A stretch of 64,000 bases of DNA from Azoarcus sp. KH32C (GCF_000349945.1 NC_020548.1:558001-622000); one strand, 5' to 3'. Shown: positions 52,091 to 61,725, counted from the stretch's first letter. The notes: generated by a model not told the origin, from the letters alone. Translations and numbers: made by a program.

Positions 52091-52375
52091 TCAGCGGAAG
52101 TGGTAGTACTTATCGTCCAGGAACTTGACCAGGCTCTGCATTTCGGCCGGCGAAAACTCTTTCTTCGCGAGATGGCTGCAGCCTTCCAGTTGTTGCTTGA
52201 GCTCGTCGAGCGACCGCACCGTCCGCTCCTTGCGGGTATAGACGCCTGAATCGTGGCAGCCGGTGCAGTTGGCGGCATGCAGGCGCTGGCCTTCCGCGGC
52301 GTTGCCCGGAAGCGTGGCGAATCCGGGTGTCGCAAACACCGCCGTCGTTAGCGCGAAATACGCAATTCTCCTCAC
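52091..52375 (-). CDS. Small monoheme cytochrome c
   Basis: The 94-residue product has an N-terminal signal peptide (RRIAYFALTTAVFATPGFA), one heme site CTGCH preceded by GQRLHAAN, and a helical C-terminus FSPAEMQSLVKFLDDKYYHF. The C-terminal part contains one Met, in PAEM, which may or may not be the axial ligand. It acts in the periplasm as an electron carrier; the partner is unknown. The GTG at 52375 follows GGAGGAGGCACC and gives a compact signal peptide. It converges with the IclR gene. Confidence 0.8.
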   Translation of the reverse strand: MRRIAYFALTTAVFATPGFATLPGNAAEGQRLHAANCTGCHDSGVYTRKERTVRSLDELKQQLEGCSHLAKKEFSPAEMQSLVKFLDDKYYHFR

Positions 52376-52607
52376 GGTGCCTCCTCCAGGAAAAGGGGTT
52401 CCGCTACAGCTTAGTGCTGGCGTCGGCAGCATTCAATGCTACGGCGGGCAGATCGTGGCGCCGCCATGCGGCAATCCCCGTATGCCCGGTAAAAAAATGA
52501 GGTGTCCCGATCCATGGGAGAGGAGGATGGAATTCCGGTGACGCCGGGGGACACCTCAGGGGAAAATCGCAATTTCTTGTGGGTTCGTCCCACGCAGGGC
52601 AAGCCAC

Positions 52608-53621
52608 TCAGCGCAGCAATAACAATCCGCCCAGGATCAGCACTGCCAGGAAGACCGTGTTGGCCGTCAGCATCGCCACCGGCCTCCATCCGACCGCCGC
52701 GAGCTGCTGGAACGAGGTCTTCACGCCAAGCGCCGAGATCGCGACGACGAGGCACCAGCGCGACAGGCTGGAGGCGGCCTGCGTGACCTCCTTCGGGATC
52801 AGCCCGAGGCTATTCACCAGCACCAGCACCGCAAAGCCGACGAGGAAGCCGGGCAGCACCGGTGGCTTCTGGCCCGCGGGGCCGCCGTCGCGAAAGAGCA
52901 CCGACACGACCGCGACCACCGGCAGCAGCATCGCGACGCGGAAGAGCTTCACGAAGACCGCCGCATCCCCCACCTCGGGCGAGATCAGGTAGCCCGCGGC
53001 GACCACTTGGGCGACGTCATGGATCGTGCCCCCGAGGAAGACCGCCGCCGCGTTGGCGTCGAGCCCGAGCATCTTCACGAGCGTCGGGTAGATGATCATT
53101 GCGACCGTCGACAAGGCCGTGACGCCGACCACCGTGAAGAGCGTGAAGCGCTGGTTGGCTTCGTTCTTCGGCAGCACCGCCGAGATCGCGAGCGCCGCGG
53201 ATGCCCCACAGATCGCGACCGCCCCACCGGTCAGTATCCCTTCCGTTCCCGGACGACCCAGCAGCCGGCCGACAAGCGCGCCGAAGAGGATCGTCAAGAC
53301 CACTCCCCCCGCGACCATCGCGATCGATTCCGCGCCGAGCCCGGCAAGCTGTTCGGCAGTGATCCGCGCGCCCAATAGCGCAACGCCGAAGCGCAGGATC
53401 TGGCGCGACGCAAACTCGATGCCGCAGTGGATCTTCTCGCCATTCGCGGCGAAGTTGAAGGCCATGCCGAAGAACAACGCATACAGCAGCTGCGGCCCGC
53501 CCTGGTGCTCGGAGACGAAAGTTGCCGCCAGCGCGATCGTGATCGCCGTCAATACGCCGGGCCATCGCTCCGTCAGCATCGGAAGGCGCAGCGTTGCCAT
53601 TGCTCGCATCTGAGTATTCAT
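52608..53621 (-). CDS. YeiH/UPF0324-family putative sulfate exporter-like membrane protein
   Basis: The 337-residue protein has about ten membrane helices and the family segments LLYALFFGMAFNFAANGE, EFASRQILRFGVALLGARIT, LTGGAVAICGASAALAISAV and FLGGTIHDVAQVVAAGYLIS. YeiH-like proteins are annotated as sulfate or small-anion exporters, with weak experimental support. It lies between a cytochrome c gene and the second RND gene set. The genes for this carrier and the RND protein face the same way and are 21 bp apart, with the RND gene upstream, so they may be co-transcribed. Confidence 0.8.
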   Translation of the reverse strand: MNTQMRAMATLRLPMLTERWPGVLTAITIALAATFVSEHQGGPQLLYALFFGMAFNFAANGEKIHCGIEFASRQILRFGVALLGARITAEQLAGLGAESIAMVAGGVVLTILFGALVGRLLGRPGTEGILTGGAVAICGASAALAISAVLPKNEANQRFTLFTVVGVTALSTVAMIIYPTLVKMLGLDANAAAVFLGGTIHDVAQVVAAGYLISPEVGDAAVFVKLFRVAMLLPVVAVVSVLFRDGGPAGQKPPVLPGFLVGFAVLVLVNSLGLIPKEVTQAASSLSRWCLVVAISALGVKTSFQQLAAVGWRPVAMLTANTVFLAVLILGGLLLLR

Positions 53622-53642
53622 CCTTTCATTCCCACCATTGCT

Positions 53643-56078
53643 TCAGGCCGCGAGGCCGATCGCCGGCGCGGCACCGAAACGCTGGGCCTGCGCGGGATCG
53701 TTCAAGAGGAAGTGCGACAGCGCGGGGATCAGGATCAGCGCGCCGATCATGTTCCACACGAACATGAAGGTCAGGAGTATCCCCATGTCGGCCTGGAACT
53801 TGATCGGCGACCAGATCCAGGTGACGACCCCTGCCGCGAGGGTGACGCCCACGAGTGCCACGACCTTCCCGGTAAATTGGACGGACAGCCGGTGGGCTTC
53901 GGCCAGCGTTGCGTCGGCGCGCTGCTGCGCGAGCTGGATGCTCAAGAGATACAGTGCATAGTCGACGCCGATCCCGACACCGAGTGCGATCACCGGCAAG
54001 GTGCCGACCTTCACGCCGATGCCGAGCACCACCATCAGCGCCTCGCACAGGACCGAGGTCACGACCAGCGGCACCACTGCGACGACGACCGCGCGCCAGT
54101 TGCGGAAGGTGATGAAGCACAAGAGGACCACCGCCCCATACACGTAGAACAGCATCGTGCGGTTGGCTTCCTTGACGACGATGTTGGTCGCCGCGTCGAT
54201 CCCGGCACTCCCCGCGGCGAGCAGGAACTGGCGATCGGACGAGCCGTGTTCGTCGGCAAACCGCGCCGCCTCGGCCACCACGCGGTCGAGCGTCTCGGCA
54301 CGGTGGTCGGTCAGGTAGGCGATCACCGGCATCACCGAGCAGTCGTTGTTGAAGAGGTCGGGGTTATTCACCGAGGCCTGCTGCGCGCCGTAGTTGAGCA
54401 CGTCCTGGTTGCGGGCGAGCGTCACCCACTTCGGGTTGCCTTCGAAGGAGCCGGCGGTGATCTGGCGCACCGCATCCCCGAGAAAGACCGTGGTCTGCAC
54501 GCCCGGCACCTGCTGCAGGGTCCAGGCGAGGCGGTCGGCCTCGACCAGCGTCTCGTACTTGAGGCAGCCTTCGGTCGCAGTCTTCACGATCACCGCGAAC
54601 TGGTCGGACGAGAGCGAGTAGTTCGCCGTGATGTAGGCGTTATCGCGGTTGTAGCGCGAATCCGCGCGCAGTTCCGGCGCGCCCGGCTCGAGGTCGCCGA
54701 TCTTGAGGTGCTGGCTCACGGCGAAGCCCGCGACGGTGAGCAGCGCCGAGACCGCGATCGCGCCGATCGCCCAGCGCCGCTCGGTGAAGCGCTCGAGCCA
54801 GGCCCATAGCCCGGTGCTGGCGCTGGACTCCGCCTTGAGGCTGCGCGCTCCGGCCGCCGCACTCACCCCGGTGTAGGACAAGAGCACCGGCAGCAGCACG
54901 AGGTTGGTGAAGATCAGCACCGCGACGCCGATGCTCGCGGTGAGCGCGAGCGCCTGGATCACCGGGATGTCGATCACCATCAGCACCGCGAAACCCACGG
55001 CGTCCGCGACCAGCGCCGTCATGCCGGCGAGGAAGAGGCGACGGAAGGTGAAGCGTGCCGCGACGAGTCGGTGCGTGCCGCGGCCGATGTCCTGCACGAT
55101 GCCGTTCATCTTCTGTGCACCGTGCGAGACGCCGATCGCGAAGATCAGGAAGGGGACTAGGATCGAGAACGGGTCGAGCTCGAAGCCGAGCGCCGCGATG
55201 AGCCCCATCTGCCACACGACCGCGATCACCGAGCAGGCCACGACGAGCGCGGTGCTCCTGAGGCAACGGGTGTAGGCGAAGATCACGACGATCGCGATGA
55301 GTGCTGCCACCGCGAAGTAGGTCATCACCTGGCTCACGCCATCGATGAGATCGCCGACGAGCTTCGCGAAGCCGATGACGTGGATGCGCACCGGTGCGCC
55401 GGACTGTTCGAACTTCGCGCGGATGTTCGCGTCGAGCGTCGCTGACAGGGCGCGGTAGTCGATCGCCGCGCCCGTCGCCGGGTCCTTGTCCATCAGCGGC
55501 ACGAAGATCATGCTCGACTTGAAATCGGTACCGACGAAGCGCCCGACGATGCCGGCCCGCGCGATGTTGAGCTTCAATTGCTCGGTCGCCTTGGGCGAGC
55601 CGTCGTAGGAGTCTGGCATCACGGGCCCGCCCTGGAAGCCTTCCTCGGTGACTTCGGTCCAGCGCACCGAGGGCGCCCACAAGGACTTGACCCACGCGCG
55701 ATCGACGCCGGGGGTGAGGATCAGTTCGTCGTTGATCTTCTTCAGCGCGTCCTGGTAGGCGGGATCGAAGATGTCGCCCGCGGGGTTCTCGACGACGACC
55801 CGCAGTACGTTGCCCAGGCCCCGCAGCTCCTTGCGGTTCTCCAGGTAGTTCTTGATGTAGGGCTGGCTCTGCGGGAGCATGCTCTCGAAGCTGGCATTCA
55901 GATGCAGCTTCCAGCCGGCCACGAGCGCGAGCACCACGGTCACCACGGCGCAGATTGCGACGACGGCGAGGCGGTGGTTGAAAATCATCCGTTCGAGCGC
56001 GTTGCCCGAGTGGCGGTCGAAGTCCGAGAGGGAACGCACGACCGGGGTCTGGTCCTGGGAATCGAGGGCGAGGGCCAT
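53643..56078 (-). CDS. RND/MMPL-family transporter (copy 2)
   Basis: The 811-residue protein has the two-fold RND/MMPL layout: a first helix (about residues 33-52, RLAVVAICAVVTVVLALVAG), a periplasmic loop, a helical bundle (about 235-420, with FAIGVSHGAQKMNGIVQDIG), a second loop, and a final bundle with GVGIGVDYALYLLSIQLAQQ. It is about as long as copy 1 at 14-16 kb and aligns with it along its length, but is clearly diverged (for example the N-terminal 25 residues differ). It follows the Ycf48-like gene by 18 bp in the order DUF1302-DUF1329-Ycf48-RND, a shuffled version of copy 1. GGAGAC precedes the ATG. Confidence 0.87.
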   Translation of the reverse strand: MALALDSQDQTPVVRSLSDFDRHSGNALERMIFNHRLAVVAICAVVTVVLALVAGWKLHLNASFESMLPQSQPYIKNYLENRKELRGLGNVLRVVVENPAGDIFDPAYQDALKKINDELILTPGVDRAWVKSLWAPSVRWTEVTEEGFQGGPVMPDSYDGSPKATEQLKLNIARAGIVGRFVGTDFKSSMIFVPLMDKDPATGAAIDYRALSATLDANIRAKFEQSGAPVRIHVIGFAKLVGDLIDGVSQVMTYFAVAALIAIVVIFAYTRCLRSTALVVACSVIAVVWQMGLIAALGFELDPFSILVPFLIFAIGVSHGAQKMNGIVQDIGRGTHRLVAARFTFRRLFLAGMTALVADAVGFAVLMVIDIPVIQALALTASIGVAVLIFTNLVLLPVLLSYTGVSAAAGARSLKAESSASTGLWAWLERFTERRWAIGAIAVSALLTVAGFAVSQHLKIGDLEPGAPELRADSRYNRDNAYITANYSLSSDQFAVIVKTATEGCLKYETLVEADRLAWTLQQVPGVQTTVFLGDAVRQITAGSFEGNPKWVTLARNQDVLNYGAQQASVNNPDLFNNDCSVMPVIAYLTDHRAETLDRVVAEAARFADEHGSSDRQFLLAAGSAGIDAATNIVVKEANRTMLFYVYGAVVLLCFITFRNWRAVVVAVVPLVVTSVLCEALMVVLGIGVKVGTLPVIALGVGIGVDYALYLLSIQLAQQRADATLAEAHRLSVQFTGKVVALVGVTLAAGVVTWIWSPIKFQADMGILLTFMFVWNMIGALILIPALSHFLLNDPAQAQRFGAAPAIGLAA

Positions 56079-56096
56079 CGCGAAGGTCTCCGTTCT

Positions 56097-57170
56097 TTAC
56101 TGCAAGGGCTGCACGCGCACGCCGCGCGCACCGGCGAGGACGACCGCATCCGCGCCCAGGGGCTGCACGGCCGCGGCCGGCAGTGCCCGTTCCTGTTTCA
56201 CCGGCGAGAAATGCTCGCCGCCGTCGTGGCTCACGAGGAGGCGCCCCGCCTGGCTCGCGAGGAACACGTCGCGCTCGCCCACCACGGCGCCGGCGGTGAG
56301 GCCTTCGGTCACGCCAGTGTCGAGCTTGTGCCAGGAGGCGCCGCGGTCGGTGCTGCGCCAGGCGTTGCCGCGCAGCCCGTAGACGATTACCGCGTCCCGC
56401 GTCCCGGTGACGCCGAAGTAGCTGCCCTTGTAGGGCGTCGGCACGGCGACAAAGCGGCCCGCCGCGGCATCGAGCCGCATCACGAGGCCCTGCTCGCCGG
56501 TGACGAACACCTCGCCACCCGCGGCGCGAATGCCATAAAGATGCAGCGCCTGAGGGTTGTCGGTGCGGTCAAGCCACGGCTGCCAGGTCTTGCCACCGTC
56601 GCCAGTGCGCAGGATCAGGTTGAAGGCACCGACGACGAAGCCGGTTTTGTCGTCCGCGAACCACACGTCGAGGAAGGGGTTCTCCGCAGCCTGAGCGGCA
56701 AAGCGCTCGGCCTCACTCACCCATTTCGCGGCCGTTTCGGCCGCGGCCCCGCCCGCCTTGGCAGCCTGCGCCTGGTAGTGGGCGACGAGCACTCCGCCGA
56801 GGGCGCGGCCCTCGAGCTGCTTGGTCCAGGTGGCGCCCGCGTCGCCCGAGTGCAGCACGACGCCGTCGTGTCCCACCGCCCAGCCCTGCTGCGACGTCGG
56901 GAAGCTCACGGCGACCAGATCCGAGGCGACCGGCACCTTCGCCTGCCGCCAGCTCTTGCCCTGGTCGTCCGAATACACGATGTGGCCGCGTTGCCCCACG
57001 CCCACCACCCGCTGCCCGGCGAGCGCGAGCCCGTTCAGCAGGCCCTTCGCCGCCAGCGGGCTCGCCATCGCCGACGTGTCGAGCACGTCCTGGAAGTCCG
57101 CCGCAGGGGCCATGGCCGGCATTGCCAGCGCCAGCGCGATCAATGCGCCACCCAATCGCTGCACCTTCAT
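56097..57170 (-). CDS. Ycf48-like beta-propeller protein, exported (copy 2)
   Basis: The 357-residue product starts MKVQRLGGALIALALAMPAM with a signal peptide ending near APAADFQD. It carries BNR/Ycf48-type blades: IVYSDDQGKSWRQAKVPV, VLHSGDAGATWTKQL, ILRTGDGGKTWQPWLD, AWRSTDRGASWHKLD and LVSHDGGEHFSPV. An insertion of about 40 residues, rich in Ala and Glu (around AKAGGAAAETAAKWVSEAER), separates blades two and three; copy 1 lacks it. It is expected to act in the periplasm with the adjacent RND and DUF1302/DUF1329 proteins. The ATG at 57170 is preferred because GAGGA sits at correct spacing; a frame extends upstream without similarity. Confidence 0.82.
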   Translation of the reverse strand: MKVQRLGGALIALALAMPAMAPAADFQDVLDTSAMASPLAAKGLLNGLALAGQRVVGVGQRGHIVYSDDQGKSWRQAKVPVASDLVAVSFPTSQQGWAVGHDGVVLHSGDAGATWTKQLEGRALGGVLVAHYQAQAAKAGGAAAETAAKWVSEAERFAAQAAENPFLDVWFADDKTGFVVGAFNLILRTGDGGKTWQPWLDRTDNPQALHLYGIRAAGGEVFVTGEQGLVMRLDAAAGRFVAVPTPYKGSYFGVTGTRDAVIVYGLRGNAWRSTDRGASWHKLDTGVTEGLTAGAVVGERDVFLASQAGRLLVSHDGGEHFSPVKQERALPAAAVQPLGADAVVLAGARGVRVQPLQ

Positions 57171-57256
57171 TGTCATTCCTCTATGGGGGCGGGTCGCCCG
57201 GCGCGGCCTGGATTGCCGCCGCACCGGGGGCCCGGGGAGGAGACCTTGTGGGTCGT

Positions 57257-58606
57257 TCAGCGGATGCCCGCGCCGGCCAGCGAGTCGGGCGACCAATCGC
57301 GCTCGCTGAGCGGCTTGGTCTGGCGCATGCCGCCGGTTTCGGCGCTGAAGCCCGTCAGCGAGTAGATGCCCGCGATCAGGTCATAGTGGCCGAACATGTC
57401 GGTGTAAGGTGCCGGCAGGTCGTAGCTCGGGGCCATGTAGGCGAAGCCGGCGCGGTATATCTGCCCGCGGGCGTCGTACTGGTCCGACGCGAGCGCCGCC
57501 CACGAGTCCTCGTCGAGGTAGAACACGCGCTTGCTATACACGTGGCGCTTGCCCTCGCGCAGCGTCGCCTCGACGACCCACACGCGGTGCAGCTCCCAGC
57601 GCACGAGATCCGGGTTGAGGTGATTGGGTTTCAGCAAATCGTCCTGCTTCGCCTGATACACCGCACCGTAGTCGTTGTACGGCACGAACATCTCCTTCTT
57701 GCCGACGAGCTTGAAGTCGAAGCGGTCCATCGAGCCAGTGAAGAGGAAGATGTCGTCGAAGGTATTGCCGCCAGCCGTGCCGGGGTTCGGCGTGTCGTGT
57801 GACAGATCGGGGGCGACCTTCACGCGGCGCTGGCCCGGCAGGTAGGTCCAGGCCCGACGGTCCTTGGTGCCGATGTCAAGCGGGTCGACGATCAGCAGCG
57901 CCTCACCCGCGCGCCGCGCCGGGCCGGTGTAGGTGTTCTTCAGGCGCCAATAGGTTTCCGCCGAACTCTTGCTGTTGTCCCAGAACGGATACTCCTGGAC
58001 GTTGTTGCCTTCGGTGGCGAGCGTCGTACGGCCGCTGGCGTCGACGTTGAGGTTGCGGTACTTCACCTCATAAGCCTGGCCGTTGTAGCGCACGAGGTGA
58101 TTCCACATCGCCTCGTAGCCGGTCTTCGGGATCGGGAACGGGAAGCCCGCGTGGCAGCCTTCCATCGAGCGCCCGTCATTGCCGGTCTTGGCCGACACCG
58201 CGCACTTCGCCGTGTTGTCGGCGACGAACTTGGGGAAGGCGACGCTGCGGTGCGTCGGATAGACATCGACACGGAAGGTCGGGTACTTCTGCAGCAGCGC
58301 CTTGGTGCCCTCGGTGAGCTTGTCGGCGTACTGGGTCATGTTCTTGCCGTCGATCGTCAGGCGCGGTTTGTCGCCGGCGAAGGGGTTCGGGCGGATGCCG
58401 TCACCGGTCTTGAAACCGGCCGGTGCCTGGGTCGTGCCGCCGCCGTACTCGGGAATCGTACCGTCCTTGTTGCCGGCCTTCTCCGCGCCGACCGCCGTCA
58501 GGCTCGTGCCGAGCTTCTTCGCCTCGTCCGCCGTAATCGCCGCCACCGCCGGCGTACCCACTGCCGCCGCCAGTGCGACCGCGATCATTGTCTCGATAAT
58601 GCGCAT
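57257..58606 (-). CDS. DUF1329-family protein (copy 2)
   Basis: The 449-residue product has a signal peptide (MRIIETMIAVALAAAVGTPA) and the DUF1329 phrases LGTSLTAVGAEKAGNKDGTI, YLPGQRRVKVAPDLSHDTPN, LVGKKEMFVPYNDYG and WELHRVWVVEATLREGKRHV. These match copy 1 at 18-19.6 kb segment by segment with many substitutions, so the copies are old paralogues or separately acquired. It starts 10 bp after the DUF1302 gene. CTGAGGAGATCACA provides the ribosome binding site. Confidence 0.87.
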   Translation of the reverse strand: MRIIETMIAVALAAAVGTPAVAAITADEAKKLGTSLTAVGAEKAGNKDGTIPEYGGGTTQAPAGFKTGDGIRPNPFAGDKPRLTIDGKNMTQYADKLTEGTKALLQKYPTFRVDVYPTHRSVAFPKFVADNTAKCAVSAKTGNDGRSMEGCHAGFPFPIPKTGYEAMWNHLVRYNGQAYEVKYRNLNVDASGRTTLATEGNNVQEYPFWDNSKSSAETYWRLKNTYTGPARRAGEALLIVDPLDIGTKDRRAWTYLPGQRRVKVAPDLSHDTPNPGTAGGNTFDDIFLFTGSMDRFDFKLVGKKEMFVPYNDYGAVYQAKQDDLLKPNHLNPDLVRWELHRVWVVEATLREGKRHVYSKRVFYLDEDSWAALASDQYDARGQIYRAGFAYMAPSYDLPAPYTDMFGHYDLIAGIYSLTGFSAETGGMRQTKPLSERDWSPDSLAGAGIR

Positions 58607-58616
58607 TGTGATCTCC

Positions 58617-60296
58617 TCAGAACGTCGTCTTCAGTGTCAGGCTTACGAAGCCGCGGTCCTTGAGCAGCGTGGTGAAGCCGTTTTGCGTCGTTACGGCAGT
58701 GCCGTTGTCGCGATAGCGACCGAAGTAGTCGATGTACTTCAGGTCGATCCGGTATTTCTGGAACACGTCAGCGGACAGGCCGATGCTGTAGTTGCCGTTA
58801 CCCTCGTTGCCGCCGAAGACGGTCGGCGCGTTGCCCGAGAGCCCCACGGAGGCCGAGACGGGAGCAGACAGATCGACGCCGGGCAGCACCTGGTACCAAG
58901 TCGGCGTGAAGGACAGCGACAGGCCCCAGAAATCCTTCGTCGTGCAGCCGTCCCATTTGTCGCGACCACGGCAGGGCACGAAGCCTTCCGCATAGAAGAG
59001 ATTCTTGCCGCTGCGCACCTTGTCCCAACGCGCCCACGTCACCTCGGCCGCCCAGTTCGCGGCATCGAAGACCGGCGTCTTCGGCACCACGCCGAGGAAG
59101 TTCACCAGCCCGTGGAAGGTGTCGCCGCGCGGACCGGTGGTCTCGCCCCGATCCGGCAGTCCCGTGGGCGAAATCCCCAGTACCTGCGCATTGAGCGGCG
59201 TGTTGCGGCGATACGAGAATTCCGCCCCGACGCTGACGCCCGCGATGTTCTTGGCGAGGCTGACGCCGTACAGATCGATGTCGCCCGCATAGATCAGGTT
59301 GTAGCGGCTGACTCCCGCTCCGACTCGCGTAAGGAGAATCTGCGGCAGCTTGTCGGCGTAGCGCCGATAGTAGAAACCGAGCGTGCCGTCGAGCACCTCG
59401 GGCGACCAGCGCAGCGCGAGCCCGTATTCGCCGTCATGTTTCGGCTCCACCGGCTTGCCGTTGGCGGCAAAACCGAGGCGGGGGATGAACTGGCGATCCG
59501 GGCCGTTGAAGGCAAAGTCCACCGGACCGAGATAGGTGCCGCCTTCCGGGTAGCGGTAGGCTTCCCAATCGAGGAAGTACTGCGCCGCCACCGACAGCGT
59601 ATCCGTCACTTGCGCCTGGCCCGAGACCTGGTTCAGCGGGCGGAAGAGTTCCTTCGCTTCGACGCCCGGCGTCGCGAACCCCTTCTGCAGGTCGAGCGGC
59701 ATCTGCGAATAGGAGACGCTGTTCAGCGCGCCGTTAAGGAATAGCGACTCGCCCCAGAACACGGCGTGGCGGCCGGCCTTGAGCCGCACGGGCACGTCGC
59801 CCGCGTCGAAGTTGCCGAACACGAAGGCGTCCAGCAGTTCGCCCGACGGCCCGTGGTAGAGGCGCTTCGTATAGTGGCTGTATTCGTGGTTGCGATAGCT
59901 CGGAATCGCCGAGAACGGCGCGTTCGGATTCGACTGGCTCTCGTCGCCGTAAGCGTCGTCGTACCAGCCGGCGCCGCTCACCCGGAAGCCCGTCATCCCC
60001 TTGTACACGACGTCCAACTCGGACAGCAGGTCGAGGCGGTTGGCGACAATGTCGCCCCGGTCGAAGCTGTAAGTCCCTTCATCGCTGATCGCCGAATTGC
60101 CGATCTTGTTGTCGCGCTTTTCGACACGCGTGGCGACGTTGTATCGCACCGTGTTGTCCCAACGGACCTGCAGGTCCGAATTGCCGGTGTCGAATTCGAA
60201 CGCCTGAGCGTTACCGCCCATCGCCAATATTGCTGCGGCCACGGCGAGCGCCGACTTCCTGCGGGCGAATTGCAGCCCTTTTCTCCTCGTCTCCAT
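58617..60296 (-). CDS. DUF1302-family outer-envelope protein (copy 2)
   Basis: The 559-residue protein is exported (signal region ending near GGNAQAFEFDTG) and rich in beta-strand sequence, ending in VSLTLKTTF with a terminal Phe. Family phrases include LKAGRHAVFWGESLFLNGAL near residue 168 and YGLALRWSPEVLDGTLGFYY near residue 288. It is the first gene of the second leftward set and probably has its promoter in the 390-bp gap upstream. It most likely forms the outer-membrane part of a path for hydrophobic compounds, in partnership with the DUF1329, Ycf48-like and RND proteins. Confidence 0.87.
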   Translation of the reverse strand: METRRKGLQFARRKSALAVAAAILAMGGNAQAFEFDTGNSDLQVRWDNTVRYNVATRVEKRDNKIGNSAISDEGTYSFDRGDIVANRLDLLSELDVVYKGMTGFRVSGAGWYDDAYGDESQSNPNAPFSAIPSYRNHEYSHYTKRLYHGPSGELLDAFVFGNFDAGDVPVRLKAGRHAVFWGESLFLNGALNSVSYSQMPLDLQKGFATPGVEAKELFRPLNQVSGQAQVTDTLSVAAQYFLDWEAYRYPEGGTYLGPVDFAFNGPDRQFIPRLGFAANGKPVEPKHDGEYGLALRWSPEVLDGTLGFYYRRYADKLPQILLTRVGAGVSRYNLIYAGDIDLYGVSLAKNIAGVSVGAEFSYRRNTPLNAQVLGISPTGLPDRGETTGPRGDTFHGLVNFLGVVPKTPVFDAANWAAEVTWARWDKVRSGKNLFYAEGFVPCRGRDKWDGCTTKDFWGLSLSFTPTWYQVLPGVDLSAPVSASVGLSGNAPTVFGGNEGNGNYSIGLSADVFQKYRIDLKYIDYFGRYRDNGTAVTTQNGFTTLLKDRGFVSLTLKTTF

Positions 60297-60685
60297 CCTC
60301 GTCAGCCCCTATTTTTGGTTGGCTTGATCTGTTTTGCGTCTCCGGCACGTGAACGCCGGATGGATTTCATTGTGCGCATGGCCGCCCACTTTTTCCCCCC
60401 CTAGCAGGGGTGGTGGGAAGCCGAAACAGAAAGATGTCGGGGGACTTACGCGACGCGGGTCGACAAAGCCGACCTCCAAGAGCGCGCGATTATTTTGGAG
60501 AGTTGTTGAAACACCTATTATTTTATAGTCACAGAAACGAAGCTGTGTGTCATTGGGACACGCCGACGCTGGCATGTACCGTGCAAAGCGCAGGATGAAG
60601 TCGTCTAGCGTCCAAAGCGACTCCGCCGAGGCCGAAAAGCGTCCGTTGACTATCCTGAGAAGAATGCAATCGACGGAGGTCCATC
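60297..60685. other. Divergent promoter region between DUF1302 copy 2 and a secreted protein
   Basis: No gene is supported here. The central part (about 60490-60545) is AT-rich (ATTATTTTATAGTCACAG) and is the likely promoter for one or both divergent genes. A short GC-rich repeat (CCCCCC TAGCAGGGGTGG) near 60396-60415 could form a small hairpin. Confidence 0.35.
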
Positions 60686-61480
60686 ATGAGAGCGCTACTT
60701 GCGGCCGTGTTGCTCGCCTCATTGTCCTGCCAATCGCAAGCCGTTTCCTTTACGGTGACGGAGCAGAACTCCAGCCTCAAATTCACGATCGACGACCCCA
60801 CGTTCAACCTGAATGTTCCCAACGACCCGGTGCAGTTGCCGCGCACGGTCGAATGGACCGTCGATGGCCGACGCATCCTCGTGTATCCGTCCGGTCCCTT
60901 CACCATGCTGGATATCGGTCACATCCACCCGGGCGCCCATGTCGGCGCCAATCAGATCCATGCTCAGGGCCCCCTCCTAGGCTATGGCAGCGGAGCAACG
61001 ACCGGCACCGTGACGGGCGCCGTCGTCTACTCCGTCAATGGCGGTGCAACGGGCAGCGGAGCGTCCCGAATCTCCGAGAAGGTGGACATCCACAACAAGT
61101 CGGGCGGTGCAATTTCGGTCCAGTTGGCCGGCATGGGTTTCAAGCCAACCCAAACCTCACTCGAGGTCCCGGATCTGAACGGATTGACCGTGGAGGGCAG
61201 TACAGTGATCTATTTCCAGGGCACGCCGCAGGCCAGTTCGCTAACCGAGTCGCCACCTTATCCGCCCCTGACCGTGCGCCCGGTGGTGAATTTCACCGGC
61301 TTCAATCCATTGCTGAACCAGAATTTCAGCCTGCCAGACGGCGCTGTGCTGACCATGATCACGGAGCTGAAACTGTCGCCACCATTGTTCACCGTGACCA
61401 TCGTGTGGGCACTGATCGCGCTACTGGCAGTGCTGGGAATGGCAGCGGGAGCGTTCATCTGGCGGCGGCGTTCGCGTTGA
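60686..61480 (+). CDS. Secreted protein with a C-terminal membrane anchor, family unknown
   Basis: The 264-residue product begins MRALLAAVLLASLSCQSQAV, a signal peptide, and ends with one hydrophobic helix and a basic tail (VWALIALLAVLGMAAGAFIW followed by RRRSR). Between them lies a beta-rich exported domain with no family I recognise; it contains a His-rich turn (DIGHIHPGAHVGANQIHAQG, about residues 76-95) that might bind metal, and a Gly/Thr/Ser-rich stretch near 100-130. The signal-domain-helix-basic-tail order resembles sorted surface proteins, but no PEP-CTERM or LPXTG-like motif is seen. GGAGG lies before the ATG. It appears to stand alone. Confidence 0.7.
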   Translation: MRALLAAVLLASLSCQSQAVSFTVTEQNSSLKFTIDDPTFNLNVPNDPVQLPRTVEWTVDGRRILVYPSGPFTMLDIGHIHPGAHVGANQIHAQGPLLGYGSGATTGTVTGAVVYSVNGGATGSGASRISEKVDIHNKSGGAISVQLAGMGFKPTQTSLEVPDLNGLTVEGSTVIYFQGTPQASSLTESPPYPPLTVRPVVNFTGFNPLLNQNFSLPDGAVLTMITELKLSPPLFTVTIVWALIALLAVLGMAAGAFIWRRRSR

Positions 61481-61725
61481 GAAGGGAACCGAACCATCCA
61501 TACGGGCGGGCCTTCATGGACAGATGGGCGCCGATGACACGCATGACGTGACTGTCACGATTTTGCGTGCGTGCCCCCAAACAGTCCGACTGGCGCGCGC
61601 CGCGCTGACATCGCGATCGGATGCAGCGCAAATTCCTTGCTTAGCCCCCCGTCGTGGAGGGGGCGCCGGCCACTCCTTCCTGCCTAGAATCCGTCATATC
61701 CGCTCCACGGATTCCAGGAGTCGCC

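Noticed and set aside
52059..52096. Hairpin between the IclR and cytochrome c genes as a terminator
   Set aside because: A stem of about 10 bp (CTGACTGCAG with CTGCGGTCAG) can form, but there is no T-run and it overlaps the cytochrome stop codon.
53427..54809. Plus-strand open frame of about 460 codons opposite the YeiH-like and second RND genes
   Set aside because: Same antisense artefact; no recognisable family.
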